Shown here in pieces: positions 16,700-24,954 of a DNA stretch of 64,000 bases. The notes beneath the pieces were generated by a model, which saw nothing but the letters and a program-made list of their open reading frames with translations, was not told the origin of the DNA and ran no database searches. The DNA is from Desulfobacteraceae bacterium Eth-SRB1 (lineage in GTDB: Bacteria > Desulfobacterota > Desulfobacteria > Desulfobacterales > ETH-SRB1). The stretch spans positions 935,127 to 999,126 of the forward strand of contig RPGP01000040.1 in NCBI GenBank assembly GCA_004193555.1, given 5' to 3'. Each line of letters begins with the position of its first letter. Position 1 is the stretch's first letter. Made by a program: the position numbers and the translations under genes.

Positions 16700-16715
16700 A
16701 GCAATATTCATACCA
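16700..16715 (-). promoter_or_regulatory. Sigma-54 promoter of the NifX-like/cytochrome/rhodanese operon
   Basis: Minus strand TGGTATGAATATTGCT fits the consensus YTGGYRYRNNNNTTGCW, with the -24 GG and -12 GC exactly 10 bases apart. Transcription would start near 16689, about 97 bases before the NifX-like gene. Confidence 0.75.
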
Positions 16716-16810
16716 GAATCATATTATATGATTCCAACATATATAACCACTTGAAAAACAAATGGATAATAGTAACAAAAATGCTCAATTTCTGAACATG
16801 CACATGGAAT

Positions 16811-16868
16811 TTGGGAACAATATGTATCTTTTTGCCGTAGGCCATTGGGAACAATATGTTCCCAATGG
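16811..16868. promoter_or_regulatory. Enhancer-type binding sites for the divergent PAS/AAA+ activator
   Basis: A perfect 12-bp inverted repeat, CCATTGGGAACA (16842-16853), ATA, TGTTCCCAATGG (16857-16868), lies about 130-155 bases upstream of the sigma-54 -24 element. A second 15-base copy of the same half-site plus spacer, TTGGGAACAATATGT, is at 16811-16825. The spacing suits an upstream activating sequence. Lying only 80 bases before the activator gene, it may also be autoregulatory. Confidence 0.75.
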
Positions 16869-16947
16869 CGAAATAGATGATTGACATCAGCTTCCTCTTT
16901 TTGCTAAAAAATAGTAGTCGTTCACCGATTCAAGGTTCAGGGATTCA

Positions 16948-18303
16948 ATGCAACTTCCTAAAAAACAAATTCGAGAACACTATCAGACTATCCTGGACAG
17001 TATTGCGGATGGAGTTTTTACTGTTAATCGGGATTTGTGTATTATATCATTTAACAGGTCAGCAGAAAAAATTACAGGGATCCCGAGGGAAGAGGCAATC
17101 GGGCGGCAATGCTTCGAAGTCCTGAGATCCAGTGTGTGTGAAACAGACTGCCTTCTCCGTCAGACTATCAAAAATAAAAGGCCTATTGTAAGCAAGCCTG
17201 TCTTCATTCTCCGCGCCGACAACAAACGCATTCCCATCAGTGTTACTACAGCACTGCTGAAGGATTCAAAAGGCGGAATTATCGGAGGCGTTGAGACCTT
17301 CAGGGACCTGACGGTGGTCGATAACCTCAGGAAAGCGCTTCGCAAACAGCATTTTTTTGATGATATCGTGAGCAAAAACGGGAAGATGATCGAACTATTT
17401 TCGATTTTACCGCAAATAGCCGAAAGCAACAGCACCGTATTGATTACAGGGGCATCCGGCACAGGAAAAGAGCTTTTTGCCGAGGCCATTCATAACAATA
17501 GCCTGAAAAAGAAAGGGCCTTTTATAGTCGTCAATTGCGGCGCCATCCCTGAGTCCCTTTGTGAATCAGAACTCTTCGGATACAAGGCAGGGGCATTTAC
17601 GGATGCCAGGAAAGATAAACCAGGCCGATTTGCGCTGGCCCAGGACGGGACGATTTTTTTAGACGAAATCGGCGATATTTCACAGGCCGTGCAAGTCCGC
17701 CTTCTTCGTGTTCTGGATGAAAAGACTTACGAACCTTTAGGGTCTACCAAAACGATCAGGACCAATGCCAGGGTGATTACTGCAACCCATCGAAACCTGG
17801 AAAAACTGGTTGAGGAAGGCAAATTCAGGGAAGACTTGTATTTTCGTATTAACGTCATAAGGTTGTCGCTGCCGTCCCTTTCAGCTAAAAAGGAAGATAT
17901 TCCCCTTCTGGTGGATCATTTTATAGACCGATTTAACCATTTGACCGGAAGGAAGATCGTAGGACTATCCCAGAGAGCGATGGCCGCACTAATGCTCTAT
18001 GACTGGCCTGGGAATATACGCGAGCTTGAAAATGCCATAGAACACGCCTTTGTATTTTGCAGGGATGATCTTATCCGCATGCACTTCCTGCCTGACCATA
18101 TTATTCCTAAAGACGGTTTCATGCTTGACTCAACGGGCTTGACTCTCAGGGAGGTCGAAAAATTCGCAATCCAGCAGGCCCTTAAGAGGAACCAATGGAA
18201 AAAAATGGCAACGTCCCGTGAACTGGGCATCGATAAGAACACTTTGCGCCGCAAGATCAATCGATTCGGGATTACTGCCCCCCAGTTAAAAAATCAAGCA
18301 TAG
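16948..18303 (+). CDS. Sigma-54-dependent transcriptional activator with N-terminal PAS domain
   Basis: The 451-residue protein has a PAS domain (about residues 10-120, with FNRSAEKITGIPREEA and cysteines CFEVLRSSVCETDC), an AAA+ domain (about 140-375; Walker A GASGTGKE, Walker B GTIFLDEIGD, arginine-finger region) and a C-terminal Fis-type helix-turn-helix (about 405-447). The sigma-54 contact loop reads GAFTDA instead of GAFTGA. The CxxxxxxxCxxxC group in the PAS part may bind a redox cofactor; this is inference. The gene diverges from the sigma-54 promoter and inverted repeats before the cytochrome operon, so it is the likely activator. Its 3' end overlaps the convergent LysR gene by 32 bases. 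Confidence 0.93.
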   Translation: MQLPKKQIREHYQTILDSIADGVFTVNRDLCIISFNRSAEKITGIPREEAIGRQCFEVLRSSVCETDCLLRQTIKNKRPIVSKPVFILRADNKRIPISVTTALLKDSKGGIIGGVETFRDLTVVDNLRKALRKQHFFDDIVSKNGKMIELFSILPQIAESNSTVLITGASGTGKELFAEAIHNNSLKKKGPFIVVNCGAIPESLCESELFGYKAGAFTDARKDKPGRFALAQDGTIFLDEIGDISQAVQVRLLRVLDEKTYEPLGSTKTIRTNARVITATHRNLEKLVEEGKFREDLYFRINVIRLSLPSLSAKKEDIPLLVDHFIDRFNHLTGRKIVGLSQRAMAALMLYDWPGNIRELENAIEHAFVFCRDDLIRMHFLPDHIIPKDGFMLDSTGLTLREVEKFAIQQALKRNQWKKMATSRELGIDKNTLRRKINRFGITAPQLKNQA

Positions 18304-19201
18304 CCCGGCATACCGGTGAAACGGTTCTCCTTTTATCCACGATCAGATAAAATTTTCGCAACAGGGAAAGCCCTTTTATCTTTACGGCTTTAAGCGATCC
18401 TGTTTCAAGCTCGGTCTCAATAGCCCTTGAAGACAGGATGGATACCCCCAACCCTGCCTTAACGCCTTCTTTTACCGCTGTGGAAGATCCAAACCTGGCG
18501 ACAACTTGAAGTGAATCAACAACCTTTGATGCAGATGGATCAAGATAATCTTCTATTATTTTCAGGGTTCCTGAACCGGTTTCTCTTAATATAAAAGGCT
18601 CGCTGACAAGCTCTTTAATATTTATCTCCTTTTTTTTGCCCCAGCGGTGATTTCGGGGCACAACCAAAACCAGTTCGTCATTCCATAATGCATGATATGT
18701 GAGGTTTTCATGTGAACTCTTTGACCCTACGATGCCAAGATCAAAATTTCCATGAAGAATGCGACGTTCGATTTCATCTGTATCTGCAATGGTCAACCTA
18801 ACTGATATTGATGGATATTTTTCATTAAAAAGTCCGATAGATTTGGGAAAGATGTATTCGCCGGGTATTGTGCTTGCGCCTATATGAACGACCCCCTTTT
18901 TAATCCCAAGAAAGTTTTCCATCTCAAGACAGGCTCTTCTTTTCATGTCCAGCAGCTCATTTGCGTGCTTATAAAGCAGTTTGCCGGCTCTGGTCGGAAC
19001 AACCTGCCGGCCCAACCGGTCTAATAGTTTTGCTCCAACCATACTTTCAAGGTTGGCGATTCTCTCGCTGACAGAGGCCTGTGCAAGAAAAACAGCTTCG
19101 GCTGCTTTTGAAAAACTCTTCAGGTCAACTACTTTGCAAAAAATTTCCAGATGGCGAAGATCGAAATCTATCGATGGATTCTTAATGGATTTCTGCTTCA
19201 T
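18272..19201 (-). CDS. LysR-family transcriptional regulator, likely selenium-metabolism-associated type
   Basis: The 309-residue protein has a LysR N-terminal winged helix (LRHLEIFCKVVDLKSFSKAAEAVFLAQASVS...) and a C-terminal two-lobed effector domain (from about residue 100: GVVHIGASTIPGEYIFP, SEPFILRETGSGT, GLGVSILSSRAI). The wording of these motifs resembles the LysR group that databases label selenium-metabolism-associated; this is recognition from memory and I could not search it. Its position next to the candidate selenoprotein operon and near selC-selB supports that reading. It converges on and overlaps the PAS activator gene at their 3' ends. Possible targets are the shared motifs before selC and fdhA. 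Confidence 0.75.
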   Translation of the reverse strand: MKQKSIKNPSIDFDLRHLEIFCKVVDLKSFSKAAEAVFLAQASVSERIANLESMVGAKLLDRLGRQVVPTRAGKLLYKHANELLDMKRRACLEMENFLGIKKGVVHIGASTIPGEYIFPKSIGLFNEKYPSISVRLTIADTDEIERRILHGNFDLGIVGSKSSHENLTYHALWNDELVLVVPRNHRWGKKKEINIKELVSEPFILRETGSGTLKIIEDYLDPSASKVVDSLQVVARFGSSTAVKEGVKAGLGVSILSSRAIETELETGSLKAVKIKGLSLLRKFYLIVDKRRTVSPVCRAMLDFLTGGQ

Positions 19202-19353
19202 TGAGTCTTTTCCTTTTCAAATTTTAATCTGTTTTATATTTACCGCAGTTGCAAAGGAAACAAAGGGAAGCTTATCTTTGGACTAAATAACTTCTTGTAT
19301 TACATAATAATTTTTAGTATAGTCAACTTTATTTTAATTTTGAGGAAAAATAT

Positions 19354-19590
19354 ATGAATGAAAACCAGGAAAAATCAATTGAACTGTTGCAGGATCTTGT
19401 AAAAATCAATTCCATAATAGCCACCGAGTTAATCCAGCTTGTAGAAAATTCAAGCAAACAGATACGTGGCGAGATACCCGAGTCATGCATAAAAGCACAT
19501 GCGGGATTAAGAAAAGAAATTATTGAGATCGCTGAAAAATGGCACAAGGATTGTGCTTTGTTAAGGGAACATAATCTAAAGCATGATTAA
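19354..19590 (+). CDS. Small helical protein of unknown function
   Basis: The 78-residue protein is preceded by TTTTGAGGAAAAATAT, a good ribosome binding site. It is predicted to be all-helical and charged, with one long amphipathic stretch (about residues 5-35) and two cysteines (in PESCIK and KDCALL) that could form a disulfide or bind metal. It has no signal peptide or transmembrane segment. I do not recognise the family. It is divergent from the LysR gene and shares its intergenic region, so it may be a regulatory target. Confidence 0.55.
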   Translation: MNENQEKSIELLQDLVKINSIIATELIQLVENSSKQIRGEIPESCIKAHAGLRKEIIEIAEKWHKDCALLREHNLKHD

Positions 19591-19605
19591 AAACAAGGTA
19601 ATTGT

Positions 19606-19684
19606 TCAGCCGCAGATTCACACAGACCCGCCTGCCACTGCGAGGCACGAGCGGGCAGGTGAACGCAGATAGTTTTAAATACAA
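19606..19684. repeat. Dispersed repeat, copy with a nested GC-rich insertion
   Basis: The text around CAGCCGCAGATTCACACAGA ... GAACGCAGATAG.TTTAAATACAAAG recurs at 26961-27009. Here about 33 bases (19627-19659) with palindromic CCCGCCTGCC...GGGCAGG sequence interrupt it. Confidence 0.6.
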
Positions 19685-19744
19685 AGTAGCCGTTCACGGT
19701 TTGAAACTTGAAATTGGAAAGTAGAAATTGGGAAGAGATGGAAC

Positions 19745-19849
19745 GTAACTTCTCAATAAATCTGGGTAACAGTTACTGGATTCCGGCTTTTGCCGGAATC
19801 CAGTGGATAGTCGCAAAATATGATTTGCCCGTACTTATTGAGAAGTTAC
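19745..19849. repeat. MITE-like 105-bp element with terminal inverted repeats
   Basis: Terminal repeats GTAACTTCTCAATA (19745-19758) and TATTGAGAAGTTAC (19836-19849) are perfect inverses. An internal 12-bp hairpin, CTGGATTCCGGC with GCCGGAATCCAG, lies at 19777-19804. It has no coding capacity. It lies between the small helical gene and the phosphate transport pair. Confidence 0.75.
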
Positions 19850-19963
19850 TGAACGATTACAGGATTATATGATAATAAAAGAAAAAATATCAGTGATGAT
19901 CAGCGTAGATCTGTGGCTGAATAATTATAAATAAAAATGAATTCATAAATAAAGGTTGCCGCC

Positions 19964-20614
19964 ATGTTTAATTTTCTTTTCAAAAAAGAGAACCGTGTTG
20001 AAGTGTTAATGTTTGAATACATGGACACAGTGAAACTCACCCAGAAAAGCTTTTTAGACGCAATTAATGCCTGCGTTGATGACAACAAGTGTGAAAATTT
20101 TGATTTTCTTATCACCCAGACTCACAAATACGAGTCCAGGGCAGACGATATCTGCGAAGAGATAAACAATATAATGTACACCAAAGCGCTGATTCCTGAT
20201 TCACGCGGGGATATAATGCGGCTTCTGGAGTCGATAGATATGATCCCGCATTTTTTTGAACGTGTTCTGTTTATTATGCAAACTCAAAAATTAAGCATAC
20301 CTGAGTTCCTTGCTTTAGATGTCAAGGAGCTGATACGCATCAGTCTTGAATCCTGCGACCTTTTATTCAAGCAGTTAACCCTTCATCTTAAGCAAAAACT
20401 GGGCATCCGTGCCCTGTTAGGCACTATTGACACAAACGAAAGCCACTGCGATCATATTGAACGGCGCATCATCACTAAGATCTTTGATTCAGATCTGGAT
20501 CCGTTCATTAAAATACAGCTAAAGGAATTAATTGTAACTATGGGCGAAATTTCCGATCAGGCTGACCGTGTATCCAAACAGATTAGTATTCTCAGCATGA
20601 AGAGGCGGGTATAA
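19964..20614 (+). CDS. DUF47 (PhoU-like) protein paired with Pit transporter
   Basis: The 216-residue all-helical protein has the DUF47 pattern: TVKLTQKSFLDAINACV, ESRADDICEEINNIMY, and the second half with ITKIFDSDLDPFIKIQLKELI. DUF47 proteins resemble PhoU and are usually encoded directly upstream of Pit-type phosphate transporters, whose activity they are thought to modulate. Its last base is the first base of the transporter start codon (ATGA-type overlap), so the two are translationally coupled. The length is normal for the family. Confidence 0.88.
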   Translation: MFNFLFKKENRVEVLMFEYMDTVKLTQKSFLDAINACVDDNKCENFDFLITQTHKYESRADDICEEINNIMYTKALIPDSRGDIMRLLESIDMIPHFFERVLFIMQTQKLSIPEFLALDVKELIRISLESCDLLFKQLTLHLKQKLGIRALLGTIDTNESHCDHIERRIITKIFDSDLDPFIKIQLKELIVTMGEISDQADRVSKQISILSMKRRV

Positions 20615-21558
20615 TGCTTTCTCTTTTAGGCGGGGTTTTTTTAGGATGGTCGCTGGGAAGCAATGATGCGTCCAATGTGTTCGGCACAGCGATCTCTTCC
20701 AGAATGCTGAAGTTCTGGACAGCGGCTGTTCTTGCGTCGGTTTTTGTGGTGGCAGGGGCGCTTGTTTCAGGACAGGCAGGCATAGAAACCCTCAAAGGGC
20801 TGACCAGTATCAGGCTTGATCAGGCTGTTATTTCTTCTGTAGCGGCAGCCGTAACCGTAACCATAATGACGCTTTTGGGGTTGCCTGTCTCAACATCCCA
20901 GGCAGTTGTCGGCGCAATCATGGGGATCGGAATCTTGAATCAGCAGATTAATTTAGGCGGTCTTGGGAAGGTAGTGGCATGCTGGGTCGGAACCCCCGTA
21001 GGCGCTCTAATTATAGCCATTCCTCTCTACTATGTGGTGGCGGCAATATATAATAGACTCAACATGAATCTTTTCAGGGCGGACAGCATGCTTCGCTTTG
21101 GTTTGGTTGCTGCAGGGTCATATGGCGCCTATGCCCTTGGAGCCAACAATGTGGCCAATGTAACAGCGGTTTTTGTGGGCGCCGGGCTCATAACAGTGTT
21201 TCTTGCTACCCTTATCGGAGGGATCAGTATTGCCCTGGGCATTATAACATACAGCAAGCCGGTTATGGAGACCGTGGGCAAAAAACTTGTGAAGCTCGAT
21301 CCGTTCTCGGCTTTTATTGTAGTTTTAGCCGAGGCTATTACAGTGCATATCTATACCATGATCGGTGTTCCTGTCTCAACATCTCAGGCTGTTATCGGAG
21401 CCGTGGTCGGCATCGGCATCGTAAAAGGCGCTCACACGGTCGACAAAAAAACGCTGAAAAATATTCTCCTGGCATGGATTCTTACCCCTGTTGTAGCCTG
21501 CTTTATTGCTTTGGTTATCGATTTTACATATAATTTACATTACATTCCGCTACAATGA
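20614..21558 (+). CDS. pit: Inorganic phosphate transporter, Pit family
   Basis: The 314-residue membrane protein contains the family's duplicated signature: GWSLGSNDASNVFGTA with GLPVSTSQAVVGAIMGIG in the first half, and YALGANNVANVT with GVPVSTSQAVIGAVVGIG in the second. Pit proteins take up metal-phosphate driven by the proton (or sodium) gradient. About nine to ten hydrophobic segments are evident. It is coupled to the DUF47 gene. Some short Pit homologues move sulfate; the phosphate assignment is preferred because of the DUF47 partner. Confidence 0.88.
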   Translation: MLSLLGGVFLGWSLGSNDASNVFGTAISSRMLKFWTAAVLASVFVVAGALVSGQAGIETLKGLTSIRLDQAVISSVAAAVTVTIMTLLGLPVSTSQAVVGAIMGIGILNQQINLGGLGKVVACWVGTPVGALIIAIPLYYVVAAIYNRLNMNLFRADSMLRFGLVAAGSYGAYALGANNVANVTAVFVGAGLITVFLATLIGGISIALGIITYSKPVMETVGKKLVKLDPFSAFIVVLAEAITVHIYTMIGVPVSTSQAVIGAVVGIGIVKGAHTVDKKTLKNILLAWILTPVVACFIALVIDFTYNLHYIPLQ

Positions 21559-21652
21559 AAATAGGGGTAAGGTGTCAGGTGTTAAGGGCTAAGCAAAAAA
21601 AGCGGTATAAAATAAGACTGTAAGGGTTTACGGTTTTTTAAAAAAGAATAAT

Positions 21653-21802
21653 CTCACGCAAAGGCGCAAAGACGCAAAGTTCTTCCAGCAATTTCCGGCC
21701 TGAATCAATTTAACTATTGGTATTTACAGCATTTAGTAAGACCGGGAATTACCAAAACTTTTCTTCATTTTCTTTCTTTGCGCCTTTGCGCCTTTGCGTG
21801 AG
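21653..21802. repeat. Inverted repeat of 'ctcacgcaaaggcgcaaag' type
   Basis: CTCACGCAAAGGCGCAAAG near 21653 faces TTTGCGCCTTTGCGTGAG ending at 21802. The same words occur at 55668-55734. The interior has no gene that I can support. Confidence 0.6.
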
Positions 21803-21839
21803 GTTCTTCAAAACTGTAAACCGTAAACGATTTTACAAG

Positions 21840-22679
21840 ATGATTATAGATTTTCATACACACATTTTTCCAAAAGAGATTCGTGAAAACAGGGAAAAAT
21901 ATTTTCCGTCAGAACCTGCTTTCAAGCTTTTGTATGGCAGGCCTGGATCAAAGCTGGCCGGAGCCGGTGAACTAATTGATTCAATGGACAGCCAGGGTGT
22001 GGCTAAATCTGTAATTTTCGGGTTTCCCTGGAAAAATTCGGATACATTTAAAAAGCATAATGATTATGTCATTAAATCAATAGAAAGATACCCCGGCCGC
22101 CTTACAGGTTTCTGCTGTATTGATATATTCAGCGGGGAAGCAATAACGGAAGTTATGCGGTGCTTTGAAAGCGGGCTTTCAGGCGTCGGAGAGCTTGCCC
22201 TTTATGAATCCGGCATTGATGAAGAATCCATAAACAGGCTGGAGCCTGTCATGGGAATTTGCCTTGATAGAAATCTTCCTGTTTTAATCCATACCAATGA
22301 GCCGATAGGCCATCAATATCCCGGCAAAACCTCAAATACTTTCAGACAGATTTACAGGCTGATAACAAAGTTTCCGGAGAACAAAATTGTTTTAGCCCAC
22401 TGGGGCGGTGGGATATTCTTTTTCAGTCTTCTTAAAAAGGAAGTAAAAGAGAGCTTTAATAACGTATATTTTGACACAGCGGCATCCCCTTTTCTTTATG
22501 ACGCAAAGATATACAGGATCGCAATTAGTATCCTGGGACAGGACAAGATTATCTTCGGCAGCGATTTTCCACTGCTTGGACCGGAAAGATATTTTAAAGA
22601 GTTTGAGCAGGCAGGTTTGTCAAAAGAGGAGATTGATTCCATATGCAGCCGAAACGCAGCCAGGCTTCTTAATTTGTAA
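21840..22679 (+). CDS. Metal-dependent hydrolase of the amidohydrolase (amidohydro-rel, TIM-barrel) family
   Basis: Starting at ATG 21840, the 279-residue protein opens IIDFHTHIFP, the HxH metal motif. It has an LIHTNEPIGHQYPG strand with histidines, KIVLAHWGGG, and FGSDFPL with the late catalytic aspartate. These are the landmarks of the amidohydrolase-related family that includes ACMS decarboxylase and TatD-like enzymes. An upstream reading from 21717 only adds repeat-derived residues, so the internal start is preferred, although its ribosome binding site is weak. Substrate unknown. It stands alone between a repeat and a terminator. Confidence 0.75.
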   Translation: MIIDFHTHIFPKEIRENREKYFPSEPAFKLLYGRPGSKLAGAGELIDSMDSQGVAKSVIFGFPWKNSDTFKKHNDYVIKSIERYPGRLTGFCCIDIFSGEAITEVMRCFESGLSGVGELALYESGIDEESINRLEPVMGICLDRNLPVLIHTNEPIGHQYPGKTSNTFRQIYRLITKFPENKIVLAHWGGGIFFFSLLKKEVKESFNNVYFDTAASPFLYDAKIYRIAISILGQDKIIFGSDFPLLGPERYFKEFEQAGLSKEEIDSICSRNAARLLNL

Positions 22680-22719
22680 AATGAACCGCAGCCCCGTATA
22701 ACCGGATGAGCGGGGGTAC

Positions 22720-22757
22720 AAAAAAAGCCCGGCACTAAATTAGTGCAGGGCTTTTTT
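22720..22757. terminator. Bidirectional terminator between the hydrolase and pyrophosphatase genes
   Basis: AAAAAAGCCC-GCACTAA pairs with TTAGTGC-GGGCTTTTTT with one bulge, giving A- and T-runs on both sides. It serves both convergent genes. Confidence 0.88.
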
Positions 22758-22775
22758 GCAAAAAATGTGTGAGTA

Positions 22776-23699
22776 TCAGCCGGCAAAGGCTTTTTCAAGA
22801 TTGGGCACAACCTGTTTTTTACGGCTCATGACGCCGTCCAGCCAGACTTTTCCGCCCTCCGGGGCAATACCAAAAGCCTTTTGAACAACAGCCTCATCGT
22901 CAGATGCGATAAGCATTTCCGAGCCTTCTTTCATGATGTCGGTTAACAGCAGGAATACAGAGTGTCTGCTGCCTTCCGCCTTAAGAGCCTTGATGTCTTC
23001 AGCAAGGGCAGGCTTGACACTATCCAGGATGGACAGGTCAACGACCTCAAGCTGGCCGATTCCTACCTTGTTGCCGTTCATGTCAAAGTCTTTATAATCT
23101 CGCAATACAAGTTCCCTGGCGGGAGTTCCTTCAACAGCGGACTTAACTTTAAACATGTCCATACCGAGTGCGGCCAAATCAGATTCACCGGCAATCTTGC
23201 CAAGAGCTTCTGCGGCCTCCTTATCCTGGTCAGTGCATGTGGCTGACTTGAAAATAACCGTATCGCTCAGGATGGCGCAAAGCATTATCCCTGCGATGTC
23301 TTTGGGGATATCCACACCAAAAAAACCGTACATGGCTTTTAGCACTGTGCAGGTGCAGCCAACCGGCCATATCCAACATTCTAATGGATTTGGAGTAGTT
23401 ACATCACCTAATTTGTGATGATCCACAATTCCAAGAATTTCCGCCTCTTTCAGGTCGTCAAGACTCTGAGCAAGATCGGAATGATCAACAAGAATGACCT
23501 GTTTGCCGGCGCCGCTGCTTAAAAGTTCAGGAGCGTTAACACCGAATTTGTCCAGAATAAACTTTGACTCAGGATTAAGATCACCCTGCATTGCAGGCAC
23601 AGCCTCTACACCAATCTTGGTTTTAAGATCAGCCAGAGCAATGGCGGCGCAAACAGAATCGCTGTCCGGATTTTTATGCCCGAAAATATAAACTGCCAT
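22776..23699 (-). CDS. ppaC: Manganese-dependent inorganic pyrophosphatase (DHH family)
   Basis: The 307-residue protein opens YIFGHKNPDSDSVCAAIAL, with metal-binding GHKNPDSDS, followed by LVDHSD and the DHH signature GIVDHHKLGD. A C-terminal DHHA2 domain has SRKKQVVPNL. This is a family II pyrophosphatase that hydrolyses diphosphate and pulls biosynthetic reactions forward. The length is that of the form without CBS domains. Family II enzymes replace membrane or family I pyrophosphatases in many anaerobes. It has a good ribosome binding site (GGAGG) and its own terminator. Confidence 0.95.
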   Translation of the reverse strand: MAVYIFGHKNPDSDSVCAAIALADLKTKIGVEAVPAMQGDLNPESKFILDKFGVNAPELLSSGAGKQVILVDHSDLAQSLDDLKEAEILGIVDHHKLGDVTTPNPLECWIWPVGCTCTVLKAMYGFFGVDIPKDIAGIMLCAILSDTVIFKSATCTDQDKEAAEALGKIAGESDLAALGMDMFKVKSAVEGTPARELVLRDYKDFDMNGNKVGIGQLEVVDLSILDSVKPALAEDIKALKAEGSRHSVFLLLTDIMKEGSEMLIASDDEAVVQKAFGIAPEGGKVWLDGVMSRKKQVVPNLEKAFAG

Positions 23700-24132
23700 A
23701 TCAAACCTCCAAAAAGTTACAAAATTAATATTAAAAAACTGGTTATCTATCTATCAACAAATTTAATAATCAGTAACAAAATAGATGTCTTTTGTCAAGA
23801 AAAACAACGACCGGAAACCGGAATAATGTAGATGAAAATAATCACGAAAGCACGAAAGATAGAAAGCACCAAACAGCAAAAATGGTAAAAGTTCAGCCAC
23901 TGAGTCAGAAAGGCCCAAAAAGACTTTAATTTTAAGTCGTTGGTATGCATTCCCACGCTGGAGCATGGGAACGAGCAAATTTTGAAAAAAATGGTATTTA
24001 CAAGGAGATACATTTTATGGCAGTATAAAAAATTGAACATCGCTCTTGATTAAACAGAAAATATCTTATACAAAGCCTTTTATGAAATGAATCGCATTCA
24101 GAATAGTTAAATCTAAGGGGAGGCTGACAGCA
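23700..24132. other. Intergenic region without recognisable genes
   Basis: The first part is the AT-rich upstream region of the pyrophosphatase gene. A dispersed word, CATTCCCACGCTGGAGCATGG, is at about 23949-23969. A three-codon ORF with a good ribosome binding site (near 24005-24025) is probably meaningless. The far end carries the GGGGAGG ribosome binding site for the ABC ATPase gene. Confidence 0.5.
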
Positions 24133-24954
24133 TTGGTTGTATCAAATAATATAAAAGAAGGGGACATCCTGCTGGAACTGAGGGATATTTATATGTATTT
24201 CGGCAAGGTTTGTGCCCTGGCCGATATTAACCTGCAAATCAGGAAGGGAGAAATTCATTCTGTTATTGGTCCAAACGGCGCCGGCAAAACAGTAATGATG
24301 AATATTATTAATGGGTTGTACCATCCTCAAAAGGGAAACATATATTACAAGGGGCAAAAGGTTAACAAACTCAGGCCATACCAGCGGGCTAAATTAGGGC
24401 TTGCCAGGACATTTCAAAAAGTAGAAGTGTTTGGCGGCATGACAGTGCTGGACAACATCCGTCTTGGCAGGCATATACATTTAAATTCGGGTATATTCAG
24501 CGGGTCAGCATATATTGGAAAGACGGCGCGTGAGGAAATTGAGCACAGAACTTTTATCGAAGAAGAAATAATCGATCTTTTAGAAATCGAACATATCAGA
24601 CATAAATCGGTTGGCATGCTGCCGTACGGATTGCAAAAAAGGGTAGAATTAGGCCGGGCCCTTGCACTGGAGCCGGAGCTTCTCATTCTGGATGAGCCGC
24701 TGGCCGGACTTAATCTGGAAGAAGTCGAGGATCTGGCCAGGTTTATCCTGGATATAAATGAAGATGAGCGCTGGAAAGTAACCTGCCTTCTCGTCGAGCA
24801 TGACATGGGGGTGGTCATGGATCTTTCTGATCATGTTTTAGCGATTAATTTTGGTAACGTGATAGTTGATGGCACACCAGAAGAGGTTCAGAACAATCCA
24901 GAGGTGATAAAGGCTTATCTCGGTGATGAGGATCTATATGCAACAAGGGCATAA
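24133..24954 (+). CDS. livG: Branched-chain-type ABC importer ATPase, LivG-like
   Basis: The 273-residue ATPase has Walker A GPNGAGKT, a Q-loop region, the LivG-typical insertion (about residues 110-140), a degenerate signature (LPYGLQKRVELGRAL), Walker B LLILDEPLAGLN and an H-loop (LLVEHDM). A TTG start at 24133 is used because GGGGAGG lies at proper distance. It is the first gene of the importer set and overlaps the following acyl-CoA ligase gene by 29 bases. In deltaproteobacteria such sets, mixed with ligases, are thought to import carboxylic or aromatic acids as well as amino acids; the substrate here is not known. Confidence 0.9.
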   Translation: MVVSNNIKEGDILLELRDIYMYFGKVCALADINLQIRKGEIHSVIGPNGAGKTVMMNIINGLYHPQKGNIYYKGQKVNKLRPYQRAKLGLARTFQKVEVFGGMTVLDNIRLGRHIHLNSGIFSGSAYIGKTAREEIEHRTFIEEEIIDLLEIEHIRHKSVGMLPYGLQKRVELGRALALEPELLILDEPLAGLNLEEVEDLARFILDINEDERWKVTCLLVEHDMGVVMDLSDHVLAINFGNVIVDGTPEEVQNNPEVIKAYLGDEDLYATRA

